A DNA stretch of 64,000 nucleotides, taken from Aphrophora alni. Taxonomy: Eukaryota; Arthropoda; Insecta; Hemiptera; Aphrophoridae. A program made the translations under genes and the position numbers. Below, piece by piece: positions 63,458 to 64,000 of this stretch. The notes under the pieces were generated by a model, which saw nothing but the letters and a program-made list of their open reading frames with translations, ran no database searches and was not told where the DNA came from. The stretch's first letter is position 1. Each line of letters begins with the position of its first letter. The stretch is taken from the NCBI GenBank assembly GCA_963513935.1, contig OY740767.1:83440060-83504059 (forward strand), in the 5' to 3' direction.

Positions 63458-64000
63458 TAACGCTGCCGTGCAACCGGGAATATAACAAAAAACATTCAAA
63501 TTCACTGGAGGGAAGACAAAATATCAAATAGTGTTATTCGAGTGTTAATATATATATAATATATATATTATATATATATAATACAAACAATTCTGTAAAA
63601 TTGCGTAAGGTGTAATAAAATTTAGATATAATCAGTAATAAGTTTAAGAATAGAACTAAATGTGATTAAATAGTGGAATATAAAATAAAGTGATACAGTA
63701 TCTAGTTTTGAGAATTCACAAAGAGATTAAATTAGATCTGAAGAATAAGAACTAAAGTCCATTATTGTATAACCCGAGCCAAATTGGGCAACAATGAGAT
63801 TGATTCCCATTCCAACAGCCATTAGAGCAAGACTTACATTTTGCATCTTCCAAAAAAAATCAAATCGAAATCAAAGAATTAGTAAATTTTGTATGGGAAA
63901 TAGTATAAGACATTTGTCAAATACAAGTAAACACTATAGGCTAACTAATAATTTAAACCAAAGCTACAAAAGGAAATGTAATATCCAGCCAGTTTTCTTT
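63458..64000. other. AT-rich stretch at window end
   Basis: Contains an alternating TA-rich tract at 63548-63583 and nothing else that can be supported. Confidence 0.5.

Larger units (their letters stand above)
17521..64000 (+). other. wts: Probable first coding intron of the LATS gene, open-ended
   Basis: The donor GTAAGT at 17521 is strong. No sequence recognisable as the rest of the UBA domain, the proline-rich linker, the MOB-binding region or the kinase domain was seen on the + strand to the window end. If no short exon was missed, the intron exceeds 46 kb. It holds the mariner, Tigger, MITE and foldback elements and the 15.2-kb tandem array listed separately. Blocks 17521-24373, 24551-26306, 27843-31046, 31255-33474, 34140-35350 and 57000-59700 are AT-rich with no supported gene, although short exons could be hidden. 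Confidence 0.6.

Noticed and set aside
1..64000. CRISPR arrays, bacterial operons, phage or LTR retroviral elements
   Set aside because: No regularly spaced short repeats, no operon-like coding, and no LTR pairs or gag-pol frames were seen; the sequence is eukaryotic.

Overview
This is an AT-rich animal nuclear sequence, almost certainly from an insect. It contains one recognisable host coding exon, very long introns, decayed DNA transposons (mariner, pogo/Tigger, hAT), a Helitron remnant and a non-LTR retrotransposon fragment. There are no operons, ribosome binding sites or dense bacterial-type coding, and most short open frames are chance or lie in repeats. The species cannot be fixed from sequence alone.

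The host exon lies at 17068-17520 on the + strand. It encodes the N-terminus of a Warts/LATS kinase (Hippo pathway): a block reading HQKALAEIRNSLLPFAN, then the start of a UBA-like helix, ending on a phase-0 GTAAGT donor. A splice acceptor precedes it, so at least one 5' UTR exon lies upstream. No further LATS exon or kinase domain was recognised to 64000, so most or all of 17521-64000 is probably one intron of more than 46 kb.

Region 1-17067 (upstream or 5' intron): LINE fragment with RNase H (92-1401, -) abutting a pogo-like terminus; tRNA-like sequence (about 1619-1705); Helitron 3' remnant (about 2735-3714); foldback element with two overlapping inverted-repeat pairs (4143-4560); MITE-like inverted repeat (5173-5577); hAT MITE with 8-bp target duplication (6843-7741); an old tandem duplication (about 8745-9835); a 40-bp perfect palindrome (13306-13345); a 709-bp foldback element with target duplication (14288-14996); another foldback (about 16385-16611).

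Region 17521-41510 (intron): small insertion with 14-bp direct repeats (24374-24550); broken Tigger/jerky-type element with a duplicated 121-bp transposase piece (26307-27842); foldback (33867-34139); degraded full-length mariner with both terminal repeats (36757-38069); CAGTATCCTCA-ended MITE and relative (39942-41461).

Region 41511-56710: a three-copy, head-to-tail array of an approximately 5,066-bp unit, the most striking structure here. Differences between copies are unevenly placed: copy 3 is distinctive only in its last 1.3 kb, whereas copies 2 and 3 share two variants in the first 3.3 kb. This suggests unequal exchange or conversion. No coding function was recognised in the unit.

Region 56711-64000: AT-rich intronic or intergenic sequence with diverged repeats and a promoter-like CRE plus YY1-type cluster at 63437-63457.

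Genome-scale signals: a strong local excess of the palindrome TAGGCCTA between 6.5 and 28 kb, and many G/C homopolymer runs of 9-15 bp. I found no new multi-gene system. The best candidates for new biology are the tandem array inside the LATS intron, the TAGGCCTA enrichment, and the CTGARGA...GAAAC motif shared by several foldback families.
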